Assembly: GCA_963675055.2 (NCBI GenBank)
Contig: CAXXJE010000004.1
Coordinates: 496,001 to 560,000 of the forward strand
Source of the DNA: PGYT01 sp963675055
Lineage (GTDB): Bacteria; Bacteroidota; Ignavibacteria; Ignavibacteriales; Melioribacteraceae
Length of the DNA: 64,000 nucleotides
Direction: 5' to 3'
Positions 1 through 9,131 of this stretch are shown in pieces (positions within the stretch are counted from its first letter, which is position 1; the number at the start of each line of letters is the position of its first letter). A program made the position numbers and the translations under genes. The notes below the pieces were generated by a model. It searched no databases. It saw nothing but the letters and a program-made list of their open reading frames with translations, and was not told where the DNA came from.

Positions 1-757
1 CGCCAACCGCCAATGCCGCTTCTCTTATTTCATCGTAACCTGGAATTAACCTTGACCTGAAAGGCTCCGCGAGACTATCGACTATTGAGCGAGACATCAG
101 CTTATAATCTTTTGTTAGCAATGCAGTAACAAAGCTTGCCGAATTACCCGCTTGAGAAACTGCAGTCTTCATTTTCACACTTCTCGGCAGTATTCTACGC
201 GCATCACATGTCCTTATTTCAATACCCGGGTATAAAATTGAGCAATATAAAGTACCGGGAACGGGCAATTTAATTATATCGATCGGGTCATAGCTTCTTA
301 CGAGTATGAAACCACCATATAATGCGGGCGCAACGTTGTCGGCATGCATTGCTTTACTTGCAGCATATTCACCGGTCATTGCCGGTTTAAGGAGTTCGTC
401 CTTTGATAAACCGAGCTCCAGCAACTCATTTACCGCATATACTCCGCCTACCGCACTTGCAGCACTTGAACCAAGACCACTACCGATACCCATTTTTTTC
501 CGAATCTCAATATTTAAACCGGTCTCAATTCCGCAATCCTTCAAAACAGCAGCGACCGCAACACTGGTTGTATTCAAAGCCGGATCAAGAGGAAGAAGAT
601 TGTTGTCGCCGGTAATCTTTGTGATTACAATATTTTTGTCACTTCGTTTTCTTAAAACTATTTCATCGCCAGGTTCATTGATTGCGAAACCCATTATGTC
701 AAAACCTGGTCCGACGTTAGAGACAGATGCCGGCGCGAAGACTTTTATATCCTTCAT
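1..757 (-). CDS. thrB: Homoserine kinase (partial, C-terminus beyond window)
   Basis: GHMP-family kinase that phosphorylates homoserine with ATP, the step before threonine synthase. Reading the minus strand from 757 gives MKDIKVFAPASVSNVGPGFD, the typical N-terminus, and a glycine/serine-rich ATP loop (GIGSGLGSSAAS) near residues 90-102. About 252 codons are visible; family members are usually about 300-320 residues, so roughly the last fifth lies left of the window. The start ATG overlaps the asd stop codon by one base (TAATG), so the two are translationally coupled. It is the last visible gene of a thrA-asd-thrB run. The call is firm; only the end is missing. Confidence 0.93.
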   Translation of the reverse strand, partial: MKDIKVFAPASVSNVGPGFDIMGFAINEPGDEIVLRKRSDKNIVITKITGDNNLLPLDPALNTTSVAVAAVLKDCGIETGLNIEIRKKMGIGSGLGSSAASAVGGVYAVNELLELGLSKDELLKPAMTGEYAASKAMHADNVAPALYGGFILVRSYDPIDIIKLPVPGTLYCSILYPGIEIRTCDARRILPRSVKMKTAVSQAGNSASFVTALLTKDYKLMSRSIVDSLAEPFRSRLIPGYDEIREAALAVG

Positions 758-1812
758 TAAGCAGTTACCTCATCGAAGTATCCCTGAGCTTTCATGAGTT
801 CAGCGACCAGTATAGTACCACCTGCTGCTCCACGCACAGTATTATGGGATAACACGACGAATTTATAATCAAAATGAACATCTTCTCTCAATCTTCCTAC
901 CGATACGGTCATTCCATTTCCTTCATTACGATGAATTTTCGGTTGAGGATATTTATCTTCCTCGAAGTACTTTGTAGGAAATTCAGGAGCTGATGGAAGA
1001 CCCAGTTCTTGCGGTAATGATTTGAAGTTTTTCCATGCCTGTTTGACTTCTTCAATTGATGCTTTATTCTTAAGATTAACCTGAACACATTCAAGATGCC
1101 CGTCAAGAACTGCAACTCTGTTACACTGAGCGCTTACTTTCAATTCCGCATTTTCAATTTTGTTATCTTTCATGGTACCGAGTATCTTCAAAGGTTCGGA
1201 TTCCATTTTAGCCTCTTCCCCGCCGATAAACGGAACTGCATTATCGAGAATATCCAGACTGGGAATTCCAGGATAACCGCCACCCGAGAGTGCCTGTAGT
1301 GTAACAACATTTATAGCTTCCAAACCGAATGCATCTACAAGGGGTTTAAGTGCCAGTACAAGTCCGATTGTTGAACAGTTTGGGTTTGTTACAATACCAC
1401 CTTTATAAGGCTGAGTTTTAACCAGTTCAAGGTGTTCATGATTCACTTCAGGAATTAATAGAGGTACATCAGCATCAAAACGATGGTTACGAGCGTTGGA
1501 GATCACGAAGTATCCGGCCTTTGCAAGTTCTTCTTCAATTTCACCTGCAACAGCAGCGTCGAGTCCTGAGAATAGTATTTTAGATTCGAGTTCTGTATTA
1601 CATTTTTTAACTACCTTGTCACCCAATTCAGGCTTAAGTTCAGTCTGCATTATCCAGTTGGTAGCTTCTTTATATTTTTTCCCGGCTGATCTATCTGAAG
1701 CAGCAACTTCATTTATCTCAAACCATGGATGATCACTCAGTAGTTCAATAAACTTCTGACCGACGCTTCCTGTTGCGCCGAGTATCCCGACTTTAATTTT
1801 TTCATTAGCCAT
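757..1812 (-). CDS. asd: Aspartate-semialdehyde dehydrogenase
   Basis: NADP-dependent reduction of aspartyl phosphate to aspartate semialdehyde, shared by lysine, methionine and threonine synthesis. The 351-residue protein has the Rossmann loop GATGSVG at residues 12-18 and the catalytic cysteine C146 in NPNCST. Overall it resembles the archaeal/fungal-type subfamily rather than the E. coli type. The conserved C-terminal HNTVRGAAGG segment is present. The gene begins three bases after the thrA stop, with GGGG about six bases before the ATG, and ends in a TAATG overlap with thrB. It therefore sits between its pathway neighbours in one transcription unit. Confidence 0.95.
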   Translation of the reverse strand: MANEKIKVGILGATGSVGQKFIELLSDHPWFEINEVAASDRSAGKKYKEATNWIMQTELKPELGDKVVKKCNTELESKILFSGLDAAVAGEIEEELAKAGYFVISNARNHRFDADVPLLIPEVNHEHLELVKTQPYKGGIVTNPNCSTIGLVLALKPLVDAFGLEAINVVTLQALSGGGYPGIPSLDILDNAVPFIGGEEAKMESEPLKILGTMKDNKIENAELKVSAQCNRVAVLDGHLECVQVNLKNKASIEEVKQAWKNFKSLPQELGLPSAPEFPTKYFEEDKYPQPKIHRNEGNGMTVSVGRLREDVHFDYKFVVLSHNTVRGAAGGTILVAELMKAQGYFDEVTA

Positions 1813-1815
1813 AAT

Positions 1816-4281
1816 TTACCCCAAGTAATTTGAAATTCTCATTATATCAACAAAGACACCGAACGCAGTGTAATCAGCTCCTGCTCCGGGACCCTGAATT
1901 ACCAAAGGCTTATCGGAGTAGTTCTTTGTTGTGAACGCAACAATATTATCTGTTCCGCTTAAGTTATAGAAAGGATGATTCATATCTATTTCTTCAATTC
2001 CAACTTTTGCCTTACCCTTCTCGTATCTGGCTATATAACAAAGTTTTTTCCCTTTGTCAGCAGCTTTTGATAATCGTTTCCCGAATGATTCATCATTGGA
2101 TTTTAGTATTTTTATAAAATCAGTGACGGATTTAACCTTTCTCGCTTTTGCAGGAACCAGATTCTCGACTTTTATTTTACTCATTTCGAAATCCACTGTG
2201 GATTCCCGAATAAGAATCAACAGTTTTCTTGCAACATCAAGTCCGGTAAGATCATCCCGCGGGTCAGGCTCGGTATATCCGCTTTCTTTAGCCTTAACAA
2301 CTATATCCGAAAACCTCTTCGAGTCATCGAGCGAATTAAAGATATAACTGAGAGTGCCCGATAAAACACCCTCAATCCTTACTATCTCGTCACCATTATT
2401 TATAAGATCGCGAAGAGTATTTATTATCGGCAACGCCGCGCCCACATTGGTTCCATATCTGAACTGGACATTATTCTTGCAGGATATTTCTTTAAGTTCG
2501 GTGAAATCCTTCTGCTTACCGGAATTAGCAATTTTATTCGGTGTTACAATTGAAACAGGTAAGTTTAATATTTGTTTATAGTATGGTACATATACCGGCA
2601 AAGCCGTGCAATCAACAAATATAGAGTTTGGCCGGTTTAATTCTGCAATAGTCTCAATAAATTTCGCAGGATCTGATTTCACCTTTGAAGCTGTGAGGGC
2701 CTTCTTCCAGGTCTTAACTTCAATACCGCTATCATTAAAAACCATTTTCTTGCTGTTAGCCAGACCAATAACTTTTATTTTCGTTTTATACTTTTTCTTA
2801 ATGAATTCATACTGCCTGTTAAACAGGTTAAGCAATTCCGAACCAACAAGACCCGGGCCTGCCATAAAGATATTTAAAGTCTGTTGCTGTGAAACGAACA
2901 GATCATCATGAAGCACATTCAGAGCCTTAGACAGACATGATCTAGGAATGACGAGTGAAATATTTAGTTCCGAAGAACCTTGTGCTATCGCGTGAATATT
3001 AATACCGTTTTTTCCCAAAGCCTGAAAAACTTTACCGGATATTCCCGGTGTTTGTTTCATGTCTTCACCGACAACTGCTATTACGGAAAGATCGTTCTCA
3101 ACTATAACCTCTCCTATTTGACCTTCTCTTATTTCGTACTTGAATTCCTCCTGGATAGCCTGTTTCGCATCATCACCTAGTTTCGGTAAGACTACAAAAC
3201 AAATGCTATGTTCAGATGATGCCTGTGTTATCAGCATAATGTTGATATTCTTTCTGGCCAGAGCCCCGAACATCCTTGATGCGATTCCTGTAACACCTAC
3301 CATTCCGCTGCCCTGAACACGAATAAGGGAGATATCGTCAATAGATGATATACCTTTCATATTGAACTGGATAGAAGATTCCCTTTCAAGAATAACAGTA
3401 CCCGGAAAATCAGGATTGAATGTATTCTTGATACGAATTTTAATTTTCTTCTTTAATGCCGGGCTCATAGTAGGAGGATGAATAACCTTAGCGCCGAAAT
3501 GCGACATTTCCATGGCTTCTTCATAAGTAACAGCCTTTAGCGGAAATGACTCCCTAACCTTGCGGGGATCGGCTGTGAGAATGCCGTCGACGTCCGTCCA
3601 GATGACTATCTCCGAAGCATTTAATGCAGCACCGTAAATTGAAGCGGTATAATCAGAACCACCGCGACCAAGTGTTGATATCTCGTTCTCATCGGTAGAT
3701 GCTATAAACCCGGTGATAATCTGAGTTTTCTTGTGCTTCGAGAAATATTCGGAAATGTTATTATTCGTTTTCGCGAAATTAACCTTGGCATAACCGAAAT
3801 TTTTATCAGTCTTAATTAATTTGCTGCTGTCAAGGTACTCGGTTGCAAAACCTTTGTTATTCATTGTTTCACTGATAATCGTATTTGACAGCCGTTCACC
3901 GAAGCTAACAAGATAATCCATTGTTCTGTCGGATAATTCACGAACCAGGTAAATGCCGTGTACCATTTCAGAAAGATCATCAAACAGGGGCGTTACAGTC
4001 TTTATAATTTTTTTCGCGTTTGCTGCAGAATTAAGGTCCCTGATGACCGAAATATGTCTTTTAATTAGCTTCTGTAATTCCGGTTTAAAATCACTGTTTC
4101 GCTTGTAAGCAATATTCCCGATTTCAATCAATTTATCGGTCACACCTTGAAATGCCGAGAAAACAACAGCTATTTTTTCTTTCTTCGACAAATAATATTT
4201 GTCGAGAATCTTTATTACGTTGTCTATTCTTTCCGAATTACCAACGCTTGAACCGCCGAATTTTAGTACTTTCATATGCAT
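1816..4281 (-). CDS. thrA: Bifunctional aspartate kinase / homoserine dehydrogenase
   Basis: Fused enzyme catalysing the first and third steps of threonine synthesis; 821 residues is the normal length for the fusion. The N-terminal aspartokinase has KFGGSSVG at residues 6-13, GRGGSDYTA and WTDVDGILTADPR. Two ACT domains follow at about 315-460, the usual site of threonine feedback inhibition. The C-terminal homoserine dehydrogenase starts with the nucleotide loop GPGLVGSELL near residue 475 and includes EPDPRDDLTGLDVARKL. The start could be M1 or M3 (MHMKVLKFGG); neither has a good ribosome site close by. A 62-base gap separates it from the PduT-like gene upstream, with no terminator in it, so read-through from the microcompartment genes is plausible. 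Confidence 0.95.
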   Translation of the reverse strand: MHMKVLKFGGSSVGNSERIDNVIKILDKYYLSKKEKIAVVFSAFQGVTDKLIEIGNIAYKRNSDFKPELQKLIKRHISVIRDLNSAANAKKIIKTVTPLFDDLSEMVHGIYLVRELSDRTMDYLVSFGERLSNTIISETMNNKGFATEYLDSSKLIKTDKNFGYAKVNFAKTNNNISEYFSKHKKTQIITGFIASTDENEISTLGRGGSDYTASIYGAALNASEIVIWTDVDGILTADPRKVRESFPLKAVTYEEAMEMSHFGAKVIHPPTMSPALKKKIKIRIKNTFNPDFPGTVILERESSIQFNMKGISSIDDISLIRVQGSGMVGVTGIASRMFGALARKNINIMLITQASSEHSICFVVLPKLGDDAKQAIQEEFKYEIREGQIGEVIVENDLSVIAVVGEDMKQTPGISGKVFQALGKNGINIHAIAQGSSELNISLVIPRSCLSKALNVLHDDLFVSQQQTLNIFMAGPGLVGSELLNLFNRQYEFIKKKYKTKIKVIGLANSKKMVFNDSGIEVKTWKKALTASKVKSDPAKFIETIAELNRPNSIFVDCTALPVYVPYYKQILNLPVSIVTPNKIANSGKQKDFTELKEISCKNNVQFRYGTNVGAALPIINTLRDLINNGDEIVRIEGVLSGTLSYIFNSLDDSKRFSDIVVKAKESGYTEPDPRDDLTGLDVARKLLILIRESTVDFEMSKIKVENLVPAKARKVKSVTDFIKILKSNDESFGKRLSKAADKGKKLCYIARYEKGKAKVGIEEIDMNHPFYNLSGTDNIVAFTTKNYSDKPLVIQGPGAGADYTAFGVFVDIMRISNYLG

Positions 4282-4343
4282 TCTATATATAGTTGTTCTG
4301 TAAAAACTTTTCCTTAATCAAAATTGGGAAAATGAGATGAGTA

Positions 4344-4895
4344 TCAGATCATTTCGGTCAACAGTTCTTGGCGAGGCTGAGGAATTACAACTTTATTCAC
4401 AAGTAATCCCTTTTCTGCAATTACAGCAGCTCCGGATTCAACTGCGCTGGTAACTGCAGCTACTTCGCCGGTAATTGTACAGAAAGCCTTTCCGCCCAAA
4501 GCCATTGCAAGACGTATCTCGATTAGTTCAACAGATGCCGACTTAACAGCAGCGTCCGCACCTTCGATCAATGAGGCAACGGAAAATGATTCAATTATTC
4601 CAAGAGCCTGCAATTCATTAACTTTTGTATGACCTGATAACGCAGGAAAAACATCCGGATGAACGTGAGGGATTACGAATGTATCAATCACTGCGAAATC
4701 CAATGTACCCGCCGCAGCGTCGACCGCGGACTGAACTTCGGCAACTTCTCCGCCGATAAGAACCATGTATTTACCGGAACAAATCGTTCTGGAAATCAGC
4801 AATTCAACCTGAGAGGTTTTAAGCATGACGTCGGCAGCCTGCATTCCTGCTGCTATACTTGTCATCTCTATCAATCCGATTGAATTCATTTCCAT
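4344..4895 (-). CDS. pduT: PduT-like tandem-BMC shell protein with iron-sulfur cysteine
   Basis: The 183-residue protein has two consecutive bacterial microcompartment (BMC) domains, residues about 5-88 and 97-180, each opening with the (Q)A(L/I)GxIE type signature (SIGLIEMTSI and ALGIIESFSV). It matches PduT closely along its length. In PduT trimers one cysteine per subunit (Cys38 in the enterobacterial proteins) holds a 4Fe-4S cluster in the central pore; here it is C39 in RTICSGKY. The role inferred from the family is electron passage through a protein shell. It lies 18 bases after the PduS-like gene. No single-domain hexamer shell protein, pentamer or encapsulated enzyme is present in this window, which is unusual for a BMC gene. 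Confidence 0.92.
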   Translation of the reverse strand: MEMNSIGLIEMTSIAAGMQAADVMLKTSQVELLISRTICSGKYMVLIGGEVAEVQSAVDAAAGTLDFAVIDTFVIPHVHPDVFPALSGHTKVNELQALGIIESFSVASLIEGADAAVKSASVELIEIRLAMALGGKAFCTITGEVAAVTSAVESGAAVIAEKGLLVNKVVIPQPRQELLTEMI

Positions 4896-4913
4896 TCCGG
4901 TTTCCGGGTAAAT

Positions 4914-6230
4914 TTATAAAGTATTGATGCGAACATAATCATCTGTAACATGAGTTACAATACCTGAAATTGGGGAATGTATGTTAGCCCCCAGATCATT
5001 TGTATTTATTTGAGCTATTTTGTTGCCTTTATTCACTTTTTGGTTCATTTCAACAATTGCAGTTGCCGGTTTACCAACATGCTGATTTAGATAAACTTTT
5101 ACCGATGAAGGTTTTGGAGACTCCTTAACAAAAGGAGTTGGACTATTATAATCCAGAACATTCAGCTTTTTCATAAGCTGTTTAAGTGGCACGCGTCTTC
5201 CCTCTTTAATTGGGTGAACTTTAACCGGCTTAGTCTGTTCATATTTAAAACCACCCTGCCGCATTTCAACCTTGCTTTGATTACATGCTTCACGCGGATA
5301 CAAATCTTCAGGACATGCGTATAGCGAACACAATCCGCAGGAACAGCACAAATCAGCATATTGATTCCACATTTCTGTTCCGGACCTGGTAAATACGAGA
5401 GTCCTCATAACCTTATGCGGCTGTACATCATAACCGAGTAAATATCGCGGGCAGAATTCTGTACAGTAACTGCACTGATCACATGCTGATTTTCCGATTC
5501 TATTCATATCCTTTTCGGGCCTCTCCTGTCGCATTATAAGATAGTGATCTCTCGGCAAAATGATTAAACCCGCTGTTGTTTTCTTAACCACCTCTGATTT
5601 ATCGAATGTTAACTGCCCCATTAACAATCCGCTTACAAAAATGGCGTAATCATCTATAGTTGTACCGCCTGCGAATTCTATTAAATCTTCAAATGAAGTA
5701 CCGATCGGGGCGAAAAACGATCGGGGATTTTTCACTAGTCCTGTTACACAAACGAATTTATCAGTTACTGGAATGTCCTTAGAAGCATTATAGACATTGT
5801 AAAAAGTTTCAACATTGTTCACGACACACCCAACATCGAGCGGGATACCGTGTGGCGGAATGAGCCGCTTTGTAGCATGATATACGAGTTCATACTCGTC
5901 ACCGGACGGATAAAAGTCGCCGAGCAGGCTCATTTCAATATTACTACCTTCAAGCTCCTTTTCAACCGCTTCAATAGCTTCACTATTTTTTGCTTTAATC
6001 CCGAAATAACCTTGCCGGGCTTTGGTTGACTCGAGCATCAGTTTCATCCCGGCAACAATATCAGCAGGAAAGCTTTTCATTATCTCCACATCTTTATGGA
6101 TCAGCGGTTCGCATTCGGCTCCGTTAGCCAGAAGAAATTCAACCTCCGATTTCGCTTTAACATGTGTAGGGAATCCGGCACCACCTGCTCCAACAACCCC
6201 GGCTTCAAGTATTTTATCAGCTAAACTCAT
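4914..6230 (-). CDS. pduS: PduS-like (RnfC-related) NADH/flavin iron-sulfur oxidoreductase
   Basis: 438 residues, close to PduS (about 450). The N-terminus VVGAGGAGFPTHVK is the conserved FMN/NADH-binding entry of the RnfC/PduS/Nqo1 group. An SLBB-type segment follows, then two 4Fe-4S motifs, CDQCSYCTEFCP and CCSCGLCSLYACP, at about residues 250-305. The C-terminal 60 residues resemble the barrel-sandwich domain of RnfC. PduS in Salmonella is a flavoprotein that reduces cob(II)alamin and partners PduT. The start ATG overlaps the phosphatase stop (ATGA), and PduT follows 18 bases later, so the three genes are co-translated. It could instead move electrons between NADH and an unknown acceptor; cobalamin reduction is not shown by sequence. 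Confidence 0.9.
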   Translation of the reverse strand: MSLADKILEAGVVGAGGAGFPTHVKAKSEVEFLLANGAECEPLIHKDVEIMKSFPADIVAGMKLMLESTKARQGYFGIKAKNSEAIEAVEKELEGSNIEMSLLGDFYPSGDEYELVYHATKRLIPPHGIPLDVGCVVNNVETFYNVYNASKDIPVTDKFVCVTGLVKNPRSFFAPIGTSFEDLIEFAGGTTIDDYAIFVSGLLMGQLTFDKSEVVKKTTAGLIILPRDHYLIMRQERPEKDMNRIGKSACDQCSYCTEFCPRYLLGYDVQPHKVMRTLVFTRSGTEMWNQYADLCCSCGLCSLYACPEDLYPREACNQSKVEMRQGGFKYEQTKPVKVHPIKEGRRVPLKQLMKKLNVLDYNSPTPFVKESPKPSSVKVYLNQHVGKPATAIVEMNQKVNKGNKIAQINTNDLGANIHSPISGIVTHVTDDYVRINTL

Positions 6231-7465
6231 TTGTCAGTCTTTTTTACTACAACAATACTCTTATCATCCTGATACTTACTGTTTGGTGTCGAAAACTTTT
6301 CAACATCTTCAATAATTTTATATGTTATTTCTTTTGATTTCAAATTGCAATTCTCTTTGATCAGTTTGCAGAGCCTTTCCTCGCCATAGAATTCAAAATC
6401 CGCATCGGCTGATTCGACAATACCATCTGTATAGATCACAAGCACATCACCCTTATCCATATTGACGCTGTCTGTTTCGAATTTGGAATTTCTGGCAGGA
6501 CCAAGTAACGGACCTGTAGAATCAAGCATTGTAATTTCACCTGTCTTTGCTGAATACAACATCGGAGGATTATGACCCGCATTTGCGTAAAGCAATAAAC
6601 CCTTTTTATCAGTTGAGAACTCACCATAAAACAAAGATGTGAATCGATCGTCACTAAATATTTTATTGATAAGGTTATTCAGTCTGAACATCATCGGTGA
6701 TATTTTAAGCTGGAATGTACTTGCCATTCTGATTGCACCGGAAATGTACATAGCCTCTGCTGCGGCACTGATACCATGAGAAGCAGCATCGCCAACAGCA
6801 ACTCCTATTCTCTCTTCGTCATAACCTACTTTCAGATAATCGAAAAAGTCTCCCCCGATGATTTCCGAAGGTATTGTAATGCCGAAAACTTCATAGTCAT
6901 GGAAAAGATATTCATGTTCAGGAAGTATACTCTTTTGCAGTTCCCGCGCTTTGTCCAATCCGGCAATAAGATTTTTCCTTGATTTACTAAGATTTCTTTC
7001 CCTTATTTTTGATGTTAGAACCGTCGCAACAATGCTTAGCGTATATCTTAGTTCATCATTAATCTCTTTGCTGTTTAGTGCTAAAAGGAACTGATAATAA
7101 GATTTGCCGTTAATCTTAACCTTATTACCGACACCGGAGGCAGAATAAAGATATATACCTTTCTTTTTAAGTATCTTGTTAGTTTCCTCAGAAAGGATTG
7201 TACGTTCTTCAGAGATCCTGTCGAATACCGGATAATCCTTTATCGGCAGAGTAAAGTCCTCATCGATGGTCGCTTCCTTACTTGTCTGGAAAAGAAGTTT
7301 GTAACTCTCATTCGAAGCATTCAGTTCCCAAACACGCCCGTCAGTTACATTAATCTGTTCATCTTCAACAATACTGTGCAGTACTTCATTCATCATTTCC
7401 TTATTAGACGCAAAATGCCTTGAAGTAATAGCGTCAATAGTTCTCAATAATTTTTTCTGTATCAT
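6227..7465 (-). CDS. SpoIIE/RsbU-type PP2C serine phosphatase with N-terminal GAF-like region
   Basis: The C-terminal half (about residues 185-410) is a PPM phosphatase of the SpoIIE/RsbU class, with GGDFFD, GDAASHGISAA, NAGHNPP, YTDGIVE and a final DDKSIVV, which carry the metal-binding aspartates. The N-terminal 170 residues look like a GAF-type sensor followed by a short coiled linker; the ligand is unknown. These enzymes normally dephosphorylate anti-anti-sigma (STAS) proteins; no STAS or anti-sigma gene is nearby. I place the start at the ATG at 7465, which has GGAG six bases upstream and lies one base past the peptidase stop. A TTG 21 bases further upstream would overlap the peptidase. 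Its stop overlaps the PduS start. Confidence 0.9.
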   Translation of the reverse strand: MIQKKLLRTIDAITSRHFASNKEMMNEVLHSIVEDEQINVTDGRVWELNASNESYKLLFQTSKEATIDEDFTLPIKDYPVFDRISEERTILSEETNKILKKKGIYLYSASGVGNKVKINGKSYYQFLLALNSKEINDELRYTLSIVATVLTSKIRERNLSKSRKNLIAGLDKARELQKSILPEHEYLFHDYEVFGITIPSEIIGGDFFDYLKVGYDEERIGVAVGDAASHGISAAAEAMYISGAIRMASTFQLKISPMMFRLNNLINKIFSDDRFTSLFYGEFSTDKKGLLLYANAGHNPPMLYSAKTGEITMLDSTGPLLGPARNSKFETDSVNMDKGDVLVIYTDGIVESADADFEFYGEERLCKLIKENCNLKSKEITYKIIEDVEKFSTPNSKYQDDKSIVVVKKTDK

Positions 7466-7466
7466 T

Positions 7467-8741
7467 TCACTCCGAATAAAATTCAATAAGTTTTCTTAAT
7501 GCATCCTGACTTACTTTGTTAAACTTGTTGTTGCCTAATGTGCGCATAATACTGTCGTACGTTGACCTGTAAACACCCTCCGAAACATAACCGGCACCTT
7601 CGAACACTCCTATTATATCCCGATATTTTTCCTGATACGGTGTTGGGACAGGTGTATCCTCATCAACTAATGACTTCCATTTCTTGTCAAAATCCGCAAG
7701 TGTTGTAATATTCGGTTCCCATGGTTCAACACCTTCCGGATAGTAGTCAATGTATGTCGGATCATTCCCGTATTCATCGGCTAATCCTGCAAAACTATGT
7801 CCGAATTCATGCACGAATATTTTTGGCGTTGAAGGATGATTCGCACAAACCATCGAGTAATAATTATAGATAGCACCGCCGCCATACTTATCGGTATTAA
7901 CAAGAATTATAATCTGGTCATAAGGAACCGAACCTGCAACATCCCGCACAGATTTAACATCAGTGGTCATTAAATATCGTTCGCTGTCTAAAGTGTAGAA
8001 TGAAGAATTCAAAACTGTTCTCGTCCATACCGAATTACCCGGAATATCTGTACCTGAGTCTTCTGAAGGAGCAAGAACTGCCCATATATTTATTTTATCC
8101 CTGCTCGAAGCAAACGGTTCATACTCAAACAGGTATTCGTAAAGTGTTTTTGTCTTTTCAACAAATTCGCCGAGTTCAGTAGTTGTATAACCATCAGGGA
8201 TAACAACTATATCAAGCTTTTCAGCCGGATCTCCCGAGTCTTGGAGTTTCAATGTGGTATATCGTTCGTTCTTCTCTGCAGAAATGAAATAATCGGCCGG
8301 GTCAATAAGGATTTCGAACTTCTTCGTAAATTCATTATTCTCTTCCTTATCCCTGCTGTATAATTCCAACCTAACTTTAGATTTTGGGAAAGGCATAACG
8401 ATTGTTTCTTCGAATGATCTGTCAATTTGAGCGGCTTCCTCAGTTGACTGCCATTCCTGAAACAGACTAGAATATCCGCGGGAATAGATGAGATTATTCT
8501 CCTTCTCATCAAACACTTTGAAGAAATGATTACCGTAGTAGAAAGTATCAATTAAATTTGTTTTTGAACCGCCGTAGAACGGCTCGGCCTTCATTTCGTC
8601 AAACACAAACTTTTCAGAAGCAGCATTCCCGATATGAAAATAATCGAACCGCAAAGACTTGTTCTCAAAATACTCGTCAAAACCTGCCTGAGCATACAAT
8701 ACTGCCTGCAGCAGGTAAATGAATAAAATAACACGTTTCAT
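7467..8741 (-). CDS. Secreted M64-family (IgA peptidase-like) metallopeptidase
   Basis: The zinc motif HEFGHSFAGLADEYG (about residues 308-322) fits the HExxHxxxxxxD pattern of the M64 family, and the preceding IVVIPDGYT segment is also typical. The start chosen at 8741 gives MKRVILFIYLLQAVLYAQ, a signal peptide with a likely cut after AQA; the open frame continues 30 codons further upstream but that extension has no signal-like character. The mature protein is about 405 residues and lacks the T9SS tail seen on proteins at the right end of the window, so it is probably periplasmic or released another way. The substrate is unknown. The phosphatase gene follows directly. Confidence 0.88.
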   Translation of the reverse strand: MKRVILFIYLLQAVLYAQAGFDEYFENKSLRFDYFHIGNAASEKFVFDEMKAEPFYGGSKTNLIDTFYYGNHFFKVFDEKENNLIYSRGYSSLFQEWQSTEEAAQIDRSFEETIVMPFPKSKVRLELYSRDKEENNEFTKKFEILIDPADYFISAEKNERYTTLKLQDSGDPAEKLDIVVIPDGYTTTELGEFVEKTKTLYEYLFEYEPFASSRDKINIWAVLAPSEDSGTDIPGNSVWTRTVLNSSFYTLDSERYLMTTDVKSVRDVAGSVPYDQIIILVNTDKYGGGAIYNYYSMVCANHPSTPKIFVHEFGHSFAGLADEYGNDPTYIDYYPEGVEPWEPNITTLADFDKKWKSLVDEDTPVPTPYQEKYRDIIGVFEGAGYVSEGVYRSTYDSIMRTLGNNKFNKVSQDALRKLIEFYSE

Positions 8742-8810
8742 CCGTATTCCGAAATCTGTAAGGATTGAACACGAAATGTAATGATTTTTTAATAATCTAT
8801 GAATATCTAA

Positions 8811-8840
8811 AAGAAGAAAGCCCATCTGCATGGGCTTTTA
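8811..8840 (-). terminator. Intrinsic terminator after the pterin dehydratase gene
   Basis: A perfect 7-bp stem, AGCCCAT (8819-8825) with ATGGGCT (8830-8836) and a 4-base loop. On the minus strand it is followed by a T-rich run (TTTCTTCTTTT). It sits just past the dehydratase stop and before the M64 peptidase, so clpC-dehydratase and peptidase-phosphatase-pdu-thr are probably separate units. Confidence 0.75.
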
Positions 8841-8841
8841 T

Positions 8842-9120
8842 TTAGAAAAGTTTTTCGATTTCCTCTGCAAGATGAACATCCTTTTTAGTAATTCCTCCTT
8901 CACTATGGGTAGATAAGCTAATATCTACTTTATTCCATGAATGAAGTTTGAAATCCGGATGATGCCCGACCTTTTCGGCAAGAATTCCAAGTCTTACAAT
9001 AAATGCAATTGCCGCACTGAAATTGTTAAATTCAAGATTTTTTTTGAGGCACTTATCTTTAGATTTCCATCCATTGCTGTTATTTATAAATTCTTCAACT
9101 TTCTCATTATCAAGCAACAT
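8842..9120 (-). CDS. Pterin-4a-carbinolamine dehydratase
   Basis: A 92-residue protein of the PCD/DCoH family, which dehydrates 4a-hydroxytetrahydropterin. The diagnostic histidine motif is present as GHHPDF, followed by the conserved THSEGGITKKDVHLAEEI segment. The length is normal for the bacterial family. No aromatic amino acid hydroxylase is visible nearby, so the pterin source is unknown; bacterial members also occur with molybdopterin genes. It begins 11 bases after the clpC stop and is probably co-transcribed with clpC, ending at the terminator just downstream. Confidence 0.9.
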   Translation of the reverse strand: MLLDNEKVEEFINNSNGWKSKDKCLKKNLEFNNFSAAIAFIVRLGILAEKVGHHPDFKLHSWNKVDISLSTHSEGGITKKDVHLAEEIEKLF

Positions 9121-9131
9121 AAATTACCAGT

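Noticed and set aside
306..797. 163-codon open frame antisense to thrB/asd
   Set aside because: It runs across the thrB-asd junction in the opposite direction, where both genes have clear motifs.
7467..8741. M64 peptidase as T9SS cargo
   Set aside because: The C-terminus lacks the NYPNPFNP-type sorting domain.
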